Assembly: GCA_050084515.1 (NCBI GenBank)
Contig: CM114271.1
Location: 51,832,001 to 51,896,000, forward strand
DNA length: 64,000 bases
Source: Blasia pusilla
Taxonomy: Eukaryota > Marchantiophyta > Marchantiopsida > Blasiales
Direction of reading: 5' to 3'
The position numbers and the translations under genes are program-made. How positions within the stretch are numbered: position 1 is the first letter of the stretch; every line of letters starts with the position of its first letter. Of the stretch, positions 21,555 through 31,740 are shown in pieces. Under the pieces are notes generated by a model. It had not been told where the DNA came from and searched no databases. It saw only the letters and a program-made list of their open reading frames with translations.

Positions 21555-23055
21555 TCACTCTGAACCTCATGAGGAATCCCTCAATCACTCATCCCAAACA
21601 TGCGGCACTCGATCTACACTCTCTCTCCCCGAGACGTGTAACGTGCGGCAACACGCGGCGTGGTGCGGCAAATCGACCAGGCTATCATCTCATCGACAAC
21701 CTACCCTCAACTCCGGACATCCCACACAGGTCTATGTCTCCTAAACCACATACATAAATGATGCTCTCAGCATCCACACACCCAATATCCCCAAATAAAC
21801 TACCCAAATCCCAAAATCCCTCACACGTGCAGGGTAAATGACCAGAATGGGTAACCTGAACACATGTCGATGTCGCTCCTCAGCAACTGCAAATCTCGAC
21901 CCCAACTCAATCGTGGAGACAACTCCTCCAATCAGCAAGTCATACTCCTCCCCTAGTGACGCTGCTCAAAACTCCTCGATAAACGGATGCGGTCCCAATG
22001 AACGGTGCGGCGTTGCGGCGACGAGGCGCTCTACGAACGGCACGGCCCTCGATGGTGGGATGCGGCACTCGGCGGCATACCCTCCTCAATCAACAATAAA
22101 TCCACACTTTGCTCCACAATGATAGTGCGGCTCCGCGATCGAGACCGTGCGGTGCGGCCACGAGCGGCACGGCGCGGCAATCGGCGGCGCGTTGCGGCTA
22201 TGGGCGTCACGGCACGATACTCGATCGTCATCGAGCGGCTACCAATCACAACATAGCAGCATGAAATCAAAACTCAAACACCATAACCGGAGGTCATCTG
22301 CCATCACTGGTTGATGAAGAAACTGCAATGACGGTGGCGGCCAAAACAAAGTACGTGGTGGCGACGCAAGTCAGGGAATCAACGAACGTTGTGGAAGACC
22401 CTCCACTCCGTAATGGCGGCAATGGCACCCAAAGGGTGGACAATGGACGGTGGACCGTTGACAGTGACGGTTGACCGCTGATGGTGACGTCCGACCGATG
22501 ACGGTGACTATGATGGCGACGGCCGCCGCCGGTGTGGCGGCTGATTTAGGGTTTGCACAATTTAACCCTAAAAATCGCCTAGCAATGGCAGTTTTACAAG
22601 ATTGACCATAACTTTTTTCTTGCAACTCCAAATTGCGCACTATTTGTTGCACAACGTGCAAAGCTTTATGATCTACGCCAGCATCAAAAAATATTTAGAA
22701 TCAAAAATTTCAGTAAAAACTGACGGGGACTCTCGTAAAGCCCAATGTCTCTTTCTCCTACACAAAATTTGGCAGCGCTTCCGCGCTGATTTCTTCCAAC
22801 GAAAATGTAAAATCTGTAAAAATACAAATCAGAAAGCTACATGGTGCTCCCAAGAGCACCAGCATGGGGCAACCCGCCCCCATACTCAATCCCTATCAAA
22901 AATTGGGCAACGCTTTCGCGCGCCACTCTTCCACACAAAAAATCGGCAAATGCAAAGAATAATGAAAGCAGCCCTTGCTCCGGTGAGCACTCCCATGAGC
23001 CGCTGAACGGGGAACACGGTCCCCAACGTGAAAAAACAGCGAGTGACCAACGAGC
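21555..23055 (-). other. Leader between 5' LTR and gag of G3
   Basis: About 1.5 kb without a supported protein. It holds a G+C-rich part (21,990-22,560) full of GCGGC-type short repeats, including 3.5 tandem copies of a 20-bp unit at 22,450-22,523. The perfect hairpin TGGTGCTCCCAAGAGCACCA lies at 22,842-22,861. An imperfect ~135-bp direct duplication contains GCGCTTCCGCGC (22,774) and CGCTTTCGCGCG (22,911). Packaging or leader functions are possible but unproven. No primer-binding site complementary to a familiar plant tRNA end was recognised. Confidence 0.45.
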
Positions 23056-23059
23056 TTCC

Positions 23060-23535
23060 CCATGAAGCTCTCTCACTCTCTCATTCTCTCATTCTCTCAT
23101 TCTCTCTTTGTAATAGGTTACCATGGAGAGAGCTTGGGAGAGGGGAGGGGTATACCTCAAGGAGAGAGAGCTTGAGAGCTCCTTCTCTCTTCGTTGAACC
23201 TCTTGGCATGAGGCGGCGGAACTATGGTCTCTTGCCTTGTGAGTGTAACCCAAGCCTCTCCATGGTAACCTATTCTCCCAAGTCACCTCCTTGGCTCTTG
23301 ACCTGATGTAGGAGGTCAAGGGCCACTTATCAAAAATAGAAAGTCGATCATATACTAAAAATGGTACTTACCTAAAATAGTAAGTTCCTCAATATGGCTC
23401 CAAATGAGCCGAAACGAAGGGGAAACCTGCTCTCTCAGGTCATCCGCAACCTACTGAACGTGTCCTCCACTACTCACGAAGGCGCTCTATTAGATCTCAC
23501 TGATCTATCCTAAAAGACATGACAACACCCTTACA
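23060..23535 (-). repeat. 5' LTR-A of G3
   Basis: Matches 33,160-33,640 over its length: a CTCTCT-rich tract, a GGTATAC block, CCATGGTAACCTATTCTC, then a hairpin CTTGACCTGATGTAGGAGGT CAAG split by an 8-nt loop, then the core shared with 7,770-7,985 and 13,785-13,930. Its place upstream of gag supports a 5' LTR. The outer boundary near 23,535 is approximate because the U3 start differs from the 3' LTR. Confidence 0.6.
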
Positions 23536-23739
23536 CCTAAAATCTTGCCACATCATAAAGAATAGCACACTCACACCTCCTAGTTCCATTTGGATCAGAA
23601 ATAGATATTGCTCTAACTAGGATTTATGTAGTTCCAACCCTACGGATACAATCCAACCAAGAATTAAATAATGTGGTCTTTAATACCATCAACATATGCT
23701 CTAGATGATACACACGACTAGAAAGTGACACAAAAAAGA

Positions 23740-24290
23740 CAAAAAAAGAAAATTTCTAATAGGACATCATGACGGATGGTCATGGCTTGCTCAATAGTTG
23801 GCTTAGTTGGAAACTCTAATATCATAACCATTGTTGCATGCCACAATACTATTGGGCTCCACACTAGGTGATGATGGCTCTATTCAACTCTCCACCTCAA
23901 CATCATCTACCTTCATACACCATGTAACAATATCACCGCTCTCACATAATGTTGGGGCCAATTGGAATACCTCATCTATTCTCACTCCCAAAGACACCAA
24001 ATCCATGGCCGAAAATAAGGGCCCCCTACATACTCCCATTTCCAACCCCAAAAACATACTCAACATGAGTTCCTTCTAAGCTCATAATATATCCATTTGT
24101 GTACTTGCCATTGTACTGCCTCCATCCTCTTTATTCCTAGACCCAAACTCACTCAATTAGGACCCATTGATAAGGTCCTCACCACCTCCAGCATTGTAAA
24201 CTAAATAACTAGGGAAATCTCATCTATCTACCATCCTATCTTCACTATGGGTCATCATAGCTAGGAAAGGATGGTTGGTAGCTAAACAAG
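23740..24290 (-). pseudogene. Gypsy fragment G4: gag-protease linker
   Basis: The frame at 24,066-23,884 reads GVCRGPLFSAMDLVSLGVRI and VFQLAPTLCESGD, which matches the G3 linker (VVYRTPLFFASDVMTLGGMP, AFRLAASLCERR). Nucleotide resemblance continues on both sides: 24,150-24,190 (GGACCCATTGATAAGGTCCT) equals the G3 block at 19,798-19,818, and 23,770-23,850 resembles G3 near 19,405-19,470. It lies immediately outside the G3 5' LTR, so a second, older copy was probably the landing site. Protease and pol are absent. Confidence 0.7.
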
Positions 24291-24373
24291 ATAAGAAAAT
24301 CCATATCAAAACCATGCAAATTTGACACTTAACTAATTCCATGTGTCACCAAGGCACTTTCGTCGAGACTTTT

Positions 24374-24610
24374 TGTTGGAAAAAATTGGATAATCACTCA
24401 TGTGAATTAGATAATATGTACGTGGTTCACTTCCCATGGAAGCTACATCTATAATCAAACACTCTCATGTCACTTTACTAAAATCTGCACACATTGTATA
24501 TCACAAGTTCTCCAAGACTCCCTCTCAAGCCTAAAGTTTTGTGCCCGGAATGACCTAGGAACCCTACCTTCAACTAAATAGCCATGAAACCAATGTGTAT
24601 ATCGCCCCCG
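24374..24610 (-). repeat. Ty1/copia LTR (3' side)
   Basis: Starts TGTTGGAAAAAATTGGATAA and matches 51,625-51,880 (TGTTGGAAGAAATTGGACAA). Shared internal blocks are GTGGTTCACTTCCCAT, CAAACACT and AACTAAATAGCCATGAAACCA. Similarity ends near 24,603. A C-rich run at 24,605-24,632 could hold the complement of the polypurine tract. It lies just past the end of the copia pol, as expected for the 3' LTR of a minus-strand element. Confidence 0.65.
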
Positions 24611-24899
24611 CCCTTGCCCAGACCCCCCCACCAGGACAGTCATAGACAGTGAACAACCTCGCCTTTCAAAGATCTTCATGTTATCACTCTTGTAACTGAT
24701 AAAATTATAGACACGTATATAGGCAAAAATCTCCATCTCGTCTTATATTCTATACACTTCAATGTGGCTAATCCTAAGAGTATCCTTGACATCATGCCTA
24801 GGAATGTAGAACATACAAGAAGTCCAAACAGTGTTTGAACTTCCCCATCAAAATTGACTTTGTCAACATATCTAGATCTGCTACATTCTCCTCAATGCC

Positions 24900-26514
24900 T
24901 ATCTTCAAAAGGTTGATCACACCCTCAGTTCGTGCCTCTTGAATGAAATGATATCAAAAATCAATGTGTTTTTTTTGGCATGATACACTTGGTTTTTAGC
25001 TAAGTGTATAGCACTTGGGCTATCACAATACATGATGATTCCATATTGCAACAAACCAATCTCAAGTACTATAATAAGTCTTTGTAGCCTAATAGCATCC
25101 TTAGCTGCCTATGATGCAGCCATATACTCAGCCTCTATGGTAGATTATGCTACACAAGCTTGTAGTGTGAACTTCCAACTAACACGTCCATCCACCAATG
25201 TGTACCCAAAACCTGTGGTGGACCTCCTTTTGTCCAAATCTCCTGCAAAATCAAAATTCACATAGTCAACTAGAGCTCCAGATCCATCTACTCTACCATC
25301 AAAGATAATTCCCATGTCCACTATTCCTTTCAAGTAACGAAGAATCCATTTCACTGCCTCCCAATATTGCTTCCCGGAGTTTGACATAAATGTGCTAAAC
25401 AAACTCACATCATTTGAGATATCTGGTCAAGTGCATGTCATTGCGTACATCAAACTTCCAAACAAAATTTCATGAGGAACCTCCCATATTTCTCTCCTTT
25501 CATCTTCAGTAATATGAGAGTCAACTAAAAAGAGTCTAAAATGAATGCCTACAAGAGTGCTCACAGATTTAGTATTCTCCATGCCAAACCGTTCAAGTAT
25601 CTTTCAAGGTACTTCCTGTGGGACATCCACAACCATCTATTATTCTGATCCATGTGGATATCTATCTCAAGAATCCTCATGCTGAGCCCCTTGCTCACTT
25701 GTCTCTTCCGTTGAGCAATATCTTTCATGTGCTCAATAGTAATGAGTATATCATCAACATATAGCAACACCTCTCTTTGTCTTCTTCAAATACACACAAC
25801 AATCATACTCACTACGAGAATATCCATGTATTCTCTTATACCATTGCCTTGGAATCTACTTCAATCCGTACAAGGTCGGGCTTCTTCAATCTGCACAACA
25901 AGTTCTCCTTTGCTTGTCCTTAAAATCTCCTCTCTGATCTCTCCATACAAGAAGGCGGTTGTAACATCAAGTTGCTCCAACTCTAGGTCATATAGAGCTA
26001 CTATGCCAAGAAATACACGAATGGATGCAAGCTTTACCATTGGTGAGAAAATCTCATTGAAGTCAATAAATTTTCTTTGGGTATATCCCTTTGCCACAAG
26101 TCTTGCCTTGTATCTATCTCCACCAGTCTCAAGAAGTCCTTCCTTCCTCCGATACACCCATTTGCATCCAATTGCCTTCTTGTCCTTAGGTAATCGCACT
26201 AAGTCCCAAGTGTGATTATATTGAAGAGACTCCATCTCTTCCTTCATGGCAAACATCCACCTTGACCGGTCGAGAACCTCCAAGGCCTCTTTGTACCATG
26301 AAGGCTCTCTATTTTTTGTAAGAAGAGCAAAGGCAACTGCATTTGAACTCAAAGAACCCAAAAATTCAAGGGGTCCCCTAGGTCTATCTGACCTACAAAG
26401 ATGTGGTGCAGTCTGAACTCCAACATGACTCTCACGCTCTGATTCTGAGACACTCCTATCACTAATGTCTACCTCCATCTCTATAGCCTCGGACATTGAA
26501 CTAACTACTTCCAA
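24900..26514 (-). pseudogene. Copia reverse transcriptase and RNase H
   Basis: RT starts in the frame at 26,514-25,861, with AMKEEMESLQYNHTWDLVRL, GCKWVYRRKEG, YKARLVAKGYTQ and LEQLDVTTAFLYGE. After a frame change near 25,860 comes the catalytic LLYVDDILIT near 25,765. A further break leads to the linker YLERYLNGLAW. RNase H-like sequence at 25,408-25,145 reads AVKWILRYLKGIVDMGIIFD and DLDKRRSTTGFGYTLVDGRV, followed in other frames by MEAEYMAA and the CDSPSAIHLAKN block. A tandem 8-bp repeat (TCAAATGG, about four copies) lies at 26,513-26,543 just upstream. Confidence 0.9.
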
Positions 26515-26594
26515 ATGGTCAAATGGTCAAATGGTCAAATGGTATGGCATTATTTTCCTCATGAGTTCTATAAGACGTTAATCTTCCTAGAACT

Positions 26595-27421
26595 TCAGAA
26601 CTTTAGATAGCTTTTTCCAAGGACCATTAACGAGTGATTAACCATGAAAGAATCATCGAAGCTATTCACCATAAAGTTTGTCGACACATCTAACTCTACC
26701 CTCTCCCCATTGCTGACAGCCTTCCAAGACACACTGCCAGACAGAGCGCTCTTTCCAACCCGCGACTCACGCACTTCACCTGCAGGCTTTAGCGGCTCAA
26801 GCAGAAAACTCAAGACTCGAGAGTCCAGAAAGAAAGCGGCTTGGAATAATAGACCTTGTTAAAATGACAAAAGTATTTTTGAGAGAAGTTAAATAATACT
26901 TGTAAGACCTCTTAAACGTAGAGTGCTCTTTTCCCTTGCTTTGGCATAATCTCTTCAACATAGCCTTCTCATCAAAGGATACATCTCTACTCACAAAAAT
27001 CTTTCTTGTATTAGGGTCCCACAATCTATACCTTTTCACTCCCTTCTAATATCCTAGAAAGATGCACTTTCCAGCCTTTGGGTCTAACTTAGACCTCTTA
27101 TCTTCTTGAACATAAACATATGCATGGCATCCAAAAATTATAAGTAAAGAGTAATTTGCGGGAGTACCATGCCATAACTCTACAGGAGTTTTACATCCCA
27201 ATAGCAATAGGGAGATAGATCTATGAGATAACAAGCAATATTTACAGCTTCTACGTAGAAGCTTTTCTTCATCCCACATTGCTCAACATACTACGTGCTC
27301 TCACCAATATATTGTGTTTTATTTATCAGCTTTGCCACTCCATTTTGTTCAGATATACCAGAGGTACTCGATACCTCTGATTTCTTCTGCAAGAAGTAAA
27401 TCCATACCCTTCTAGAATATA
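26595..27421 (-). pseudogene. Copia integrase, 3' part
   Basis: The reading begins at the CACTA junction with SRRVWIYFLQKKSEV, then GISEQNGVAKLINKT, matching the conserved Q-NG-A block of copia integrases. The frame 27,279-27,046 gives GCKTPVELWHGTPANYSLL, IFGCHAYVYVQED and KLDPKAGKCIFLGY. After a stop near 27,046 it continues YRLWDPNTRKIFVSRDVSFD. The region 26,813-26,595 is the poorly conserved spacer before RT. Confidence 0.88.
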
Positions 27422-28049
27422 CACTAGAAGAAAATAGTCCCTTTTGTGACTCTAGAGCCAATGACTACTTGCTTTAATATGACTCGATTATGAGTGAACT
27501 AGTCATGATATGCACTAATAATCATAAGTAGTCATGTGTATAGTCATATTTGGTCAAGTTCAAAAGTTGTATGACTCTCTTAAAAAATGACTAGAAACTG
27601 TCAGTCATAAAATATAATCACATCAACCTATCTTCCACGTGGCCAGGGACAAGGGCTTCATTACGGACTTGGCGCCAAAAGGTAAATGGTAAGTGAACCC
27701 GGACCTAGGAAGAGAGAATCGGAGTAGGCGTGAGGGTACGTGAGACTCTAAAATCTGGTTGGATAGTGCTTAAGAATAGGATGGATGTAGAGAGAGGAAG
27801 AAGTGAAGATGGGCATGGTGTAGACTAAGCTATTGAATGTGTTCAAAAGTTCAAGTACTAACAACAGAGCAAGATCAACATATTTTATTTTTTATGTGGA
27901 ATTTTTTTTGCAGAAGACCAAGAAAAAGTTTGTTGTTTTCCCATCTTGTTTTTCTTACGGTTCAAGGGTGCCCCCACCTTAAACTTGAACTTTTGTTAGC
28001 TTCATCCCCACAAGAAATTTTTTAGTTCTACATGTTCATGGTATAAGAT

Positions 28050-29300
28050 GATGAAAGACAGGTCAAACATTTTCATGGCTTCCTCCGTGTCGTTCTGCTG
28101 AAGATGCTTGGAGACTAGTTTGATTATTGCATCCACAAATGCTTTCTCATCTTGCTCCCATAGTTCAGGCTTCTGCAGAAGGCCTTGTTCAATCTCTTGA
28201 ATCTTTGTTGAAAGATGTAGCATGCTTCTGGTTCAGGTCTTACCAACTTAGCTATATCAGTATATACTCTTGGTCAGTGTGTTATAAATTTTGTGCAAGA
28301 GACGAGGAGAAAGAGAGGCTTTACCCATTAACTAGTAATTGTCATAGTTGGATGGTGCTTGAGATTGGGAAGGGTGTAGTAAACCTCCTACCATCTAGTT
28401 TACCTTATTGGGATCCCCAAAATATATTACTTATGAGTTCAACAACTTTGGGCAATTAATATATGGCACAATGTAGGCTATTGAATGTGTTGAACAATTA
28501 TGGTGCTACCAACTTAAGAATATAAGCATCTTCCCTTGCTTTGTCTGTTGTGAATTTTTGCAAGAGATAATGAGAGAGAAATTTGTTTCATTATGGCATC
28601 CACATATCCTTTCTCATCTTGCTCCCACAATTCAGGGTTTTGCAAAGGGCCTAGTTGCTTGAACAATCTCTTGAACCTTTTGTTTCAAAGATGAAGTCTA
28701 CTTTTGGAGTTGGTGTTACCAACTAAGATATATCAGCCAGTGTTCTTGCTCTGTGTGTTATGAATTTTGTGCAAGAGACTGGGAGAAAGAGAGTCTGTAC
28801 TCATTAAGTAGTGTTTGTCATAGCCTTGCAACAACAGACCCCGTGCCATGGTTGGATGGTGCTTGAGACTGGGAAGGGTGTAGGGAGAGGTTTATTGATC
28901 CTCCTACCAATGATTTATCTAATTGGGATCCCTAATCAACATTACTTGTCAATTCAGCAGCTTTGGGCAATAGATATAAGCTATTGAATGTGGAGAACAC
29001 TTTTGGTGTTACCAACTTAACAATAGTAGCCTCTCTTCTTGGTCTGTCTGTTGTGAATTTTGTGCAGGAGAGAATGAGATAGAAAGTAGTTGTATGTTAG
29101 TTCCCACAAATGCTTTCTCATTTTGCTCCCAAAATTTAGGCTTTTGCAGAGGGCCTAGTTGCTTGATCTATCTCTTGAACCTTAGTTTCAAACATGTTTC
29201 TTGCTTTTGTTTCTGGCATTACCAACTTAGGTATGCCGATATATGTTCTTGGTTTGTGTTTTCTGAATTTTGTGCAGGAGACCTGGACAAATAGGAACAA
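28050..29300. repeat. Three diverged ~480-bp tandem repeats inside the CACTA element
   Basis: Equivalent blocks start near 28,125, 28,595 and 29,100: ACAAATGCTTTCTCATCTTG or near variants, then TTGCTCCCA.A.TT.AGG, then the ..TCTCTTGAA..TT block, an ACCAACTTAG block and TTTTGTGCA.GAGA. On the minus strand the first unit encodes IQEIEQGLLQKPELWEQDEK, and the second a related peptide with QNPELWEQDEK. A further piece of the same sequence sits outside the element at 35,625-35,705. The source of the unit is unknown; a captured host exon is one possibility. Confidence 0.65.
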
Positions 29301-29949
29301 ATGTACTCTGGCCTGAATTGAACTTGAACTAACGGGTAGATTAAGGCTTCTTTGTTGTTTCCTTCATGTTCTTGGAAATAGTGGTAGCAAAGGAGATTTT
29401 GTGATCCATGAAGCATTTTAAATCTCACCTATTCTGCCAAAAATGAGATAAATTCATATGCTTTGTAGTCACATTTTGTGATCAGATATAAACTTGTCAA
29501 ATTTTGTGATCAAGTGTTAGTAAAAAGTGGTTCCTTGAAATTTGATTCCAAGTTTTATGATTAGTCATTTCAAGTCATGGTTTGCAAAATGAAGTCATTT
29601 ATTTGAGTCATTTTACTCTAAATGGAGTGCCTATTTTTAAAACCAATGACTGTAGCAGTCATACAATGTGAGTCATTTGTTCTCAATGATTGCATGTTCT
29701 TTTGTCCTATGCTTAGTATAGTCATACAATGAGTCTTACTAAAAGACTTCAGATTTGTAAAACTAAAAGAGTTCACATTTGTAAGTGCGCAAAATGCACT
29801 TATATTTGAAGTTCTCTGATATGTGAAGTTTTAAGACTCGGTTTTCTAATATGTGAACAAATCAGTGTAGTATCCATAAGTTTATAGGTAAAGTTTTCTG
29901 ATATATGAATTTTAAGACTCAGATCTGAACTCTTTTAGTGTCTGTATAT

Positions 29950-31140
29950 ACAACTTTTCATCTTGAAGTATGAAGTATAGAATAAGCATGACTTGAAATG
30001 ACTAATCATCACTTATCATGACTCACTTCTATATCTTGGCTATCATGGACTACATATAATGTGATGACTCCATTATTCAAATAATGACTTGGCATGATTA
30101 GTAATGACTTACGACCATTGAGCATGACTCATCTTTAATGACTTGGCATGATTAGTAATGACTTACGACCATTGAGCATGACTCATCTTTAATGACTTGT
30201 CATGTAAAAATATTGATTATTCTGTGACTCATGAACTACCACTTATGACTCCGGCATGACTACAAAATAATAAATTATGACTCGTGCTATGACTACGCTC
30301 ATGACTCAAGCATATGACTACATTATTCAATTAATAACTTTGTTTGACTAGTCATGATCTATGATGACTGATCATGACTTAACTTTAATGACTAGCCATC
30401 TAAAAATATTGATTAATTTTTGACTCATGGACTACCATTTATGACTCCAACATGACTATAAAAAAAAAATTCATGACTCATGCTATGATAAGGCTTATGA
30501 CTCAAGCTAGTCGTTCTTTATGTATCAAATATGACTTCATTATTCAAATAGCGATTTGATATGACTAGTCATGATCTATGATGACTGACCATGACTCATC
30601 ATGGACTATCAATTATAACTCCACCATGAATACAGAACAAAACATAATGACTGATGCAATGACTGGGATCATGACTCAAGCTAGTCGTTCTTTACGTTTC
30701 AAATATGACTTCACTATTCACATAACGACTTGGCATGTCTAGTCATGACCTATGATGACTGACCATAACTTATTACGACTATCAATTATGACTCCACCAT
30801 GACTATAAAACAAAATAAATGACTCATGCTATAACTAGGGGAATGACTCATCCAAGTCATTCTTTATATATCAAATATAACTCACACTAAGTAAAAAACA
30901 TATCATCCACATGATTAGTATGACGTGGATTACAAGACATGTCCACATGTTCACGTGGACCAATTATATCCCTCGCCCCATGACTCTAGTTATTGAAATT
31001 AATGAGGTCATGTACACAATGACTCAAGTGGTGCTTAGTCATGAGACAAAAAATGACTTGTATTTTATGATTGATGCAGTCATCAGTCACCGTGAGTGAT
31101 GTCATGTATAATATGACTCATGTCAGTCATATAATGTAGT
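29950..31140. repeat. Subterminal ATGACT/AGTCAT motif cluster of the CACTA element
   Basis: Very dense short motifs built around ATGACT, CATGACTCATGACT-like pairs and their complements, with near-copy blocks such as GACTTGGCATGATTAGTAAT at 30,087 and again at 30,138. The same motif class occurs near the left end (27,440-27,620, 29,560-29,720). CACTA elements commonly carry short subterminal transposase-binding motifs in both orientations; the assignment of that role here is inference. Confidence 0.6.
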
Positions 31141-31166
31141 CATAAAAACACCTTTTCCTTCTAGTA

Positions 31167-31740
31167 ATATAATCATCCACAAAGGTGACAAAATACAACG
31201 CTCCTAACTCAGAAGCAACAAATGAAGGACCCCTGACATCTGTATGTGTATAATTTAGAGTTCTCTCTATTTGGTGTATACCACTATTGAAGCTCACTCT
31301 ACGTTCTTTTCCTAATATGCAATGCTCACAAAAATCTAGCTTACAAAACTTCAATCCTTTCAAAAACTCACGTTTTGACAACTTCCTCAGTCCACTTTTG
31401 CTCATATGACCCAATCGTAGGTGCCACAATAGTGTCATATTTGTTACATCTCCATTTGCTGTAGATGCTAATGAAGCTCAATCTACAATGGTTTCACCTT
31501 CAAGCTTGTATAGGGTTCCAACCTTCTTGCCTTTCATCAAGATCAAGGCTCCTTTTGAAACTCCTAGAACTCCTCTGTCTTGTATCCATTTGCAACCACT
31601 ATCATCTAGCACACAAAGAGAAATCAAGTTCTTCCACACATCTGAGACATCTTGCATGTTAGTCAACCTTGGAACAATCTTATCAAACATCTTGATATAG
31701 ACAACACCAATCCTTACTATCTTGCATGACATTGTGAGAA
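31167..31740 (-). pseudogene. Copia GAG-pre-integrase and integrase 5' part
   Basis: Frame 31,906-31,478 carries MSCKIVRIGVVYIKMFDKIV, NLISLCVLDDSGCKW, SKGALILMKGKKVGTLYKLE, the block between protease and integrase. Frame 31,438-31,167 has LLWHLRLGHMSKSGLRKLSK and CEHCILGKERRVSF (the HHCC zinc site), then THTDVRGP with the first catalytic Asp, and YFVTFVDDY with the second. The reading then enters the CACTA insert. Confidence 0.88.

Larger units (their letters stand above)
13716..23535 (-). mobile_element. Ty3/gypsy copy G3, near-complete, with DNMT and PHD domains
   Basis: The best copy in the window, about 9.8 kb, reading right to left: 5' LTR-A (23,535-23,060), long GC-rich leader, capsid, CCHC knuckle, protease, C5 DNA methyltransferase, RT, RNase H, integrase, PHD finger, polypurine tract, 3' LTR. 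Order is set by recognisable motifs of each domain. Frames are interrupted many times, so it is not autonomous, but most catalytic residues are still readable. No clear tRNA primer-binding site was found at the inner edge of the 5' LTR. The two LTRs differ by large indels, so their divergence cannot be used by eye to date the insertion. Confidence 0.88.
27422..31166. mobile_element. CACTA-type DNA transposon, non-autonomous, inside copia integrase
   Basis: The left end reads CACTAGAAGAAAATAGTC and the right end, on the opposite strand, TACTAGAAGGAAAAGG, followed on each side by ATGACT-type motifs. The flanking bases are ATA at 27,419-27,421 and ATA at 31,167-31,169, a 3-bp target duplication typical of the CACTA (En/Spm) superfamily. 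Excising the insert plus one ATA restores the copia frame from VDDY into SRRVW. No transposase was recognised. Internally there are dense AGTCAT/ATGACT motifs in the outer parts and three diverged ~480-bp repeats in the middle. The terminal G of the right TIR is A, which may mark loss of activity. Confidence 0.8.

Noticed and set aside
22842-22861. Hairpin in the G3 leader as a primer-binding site
   Set aside because: It does not match the 3' end of a familiar initiator tRNA and is about 200 bp from the LTR edge.
27422-31166. Interpreting the ATGACT-rich region as a CRISPR-like or regular spacer array
   Set aside because: Motif spacing is irregular, both orientations are mixed, and the region lies inside a transposon with defined ends.
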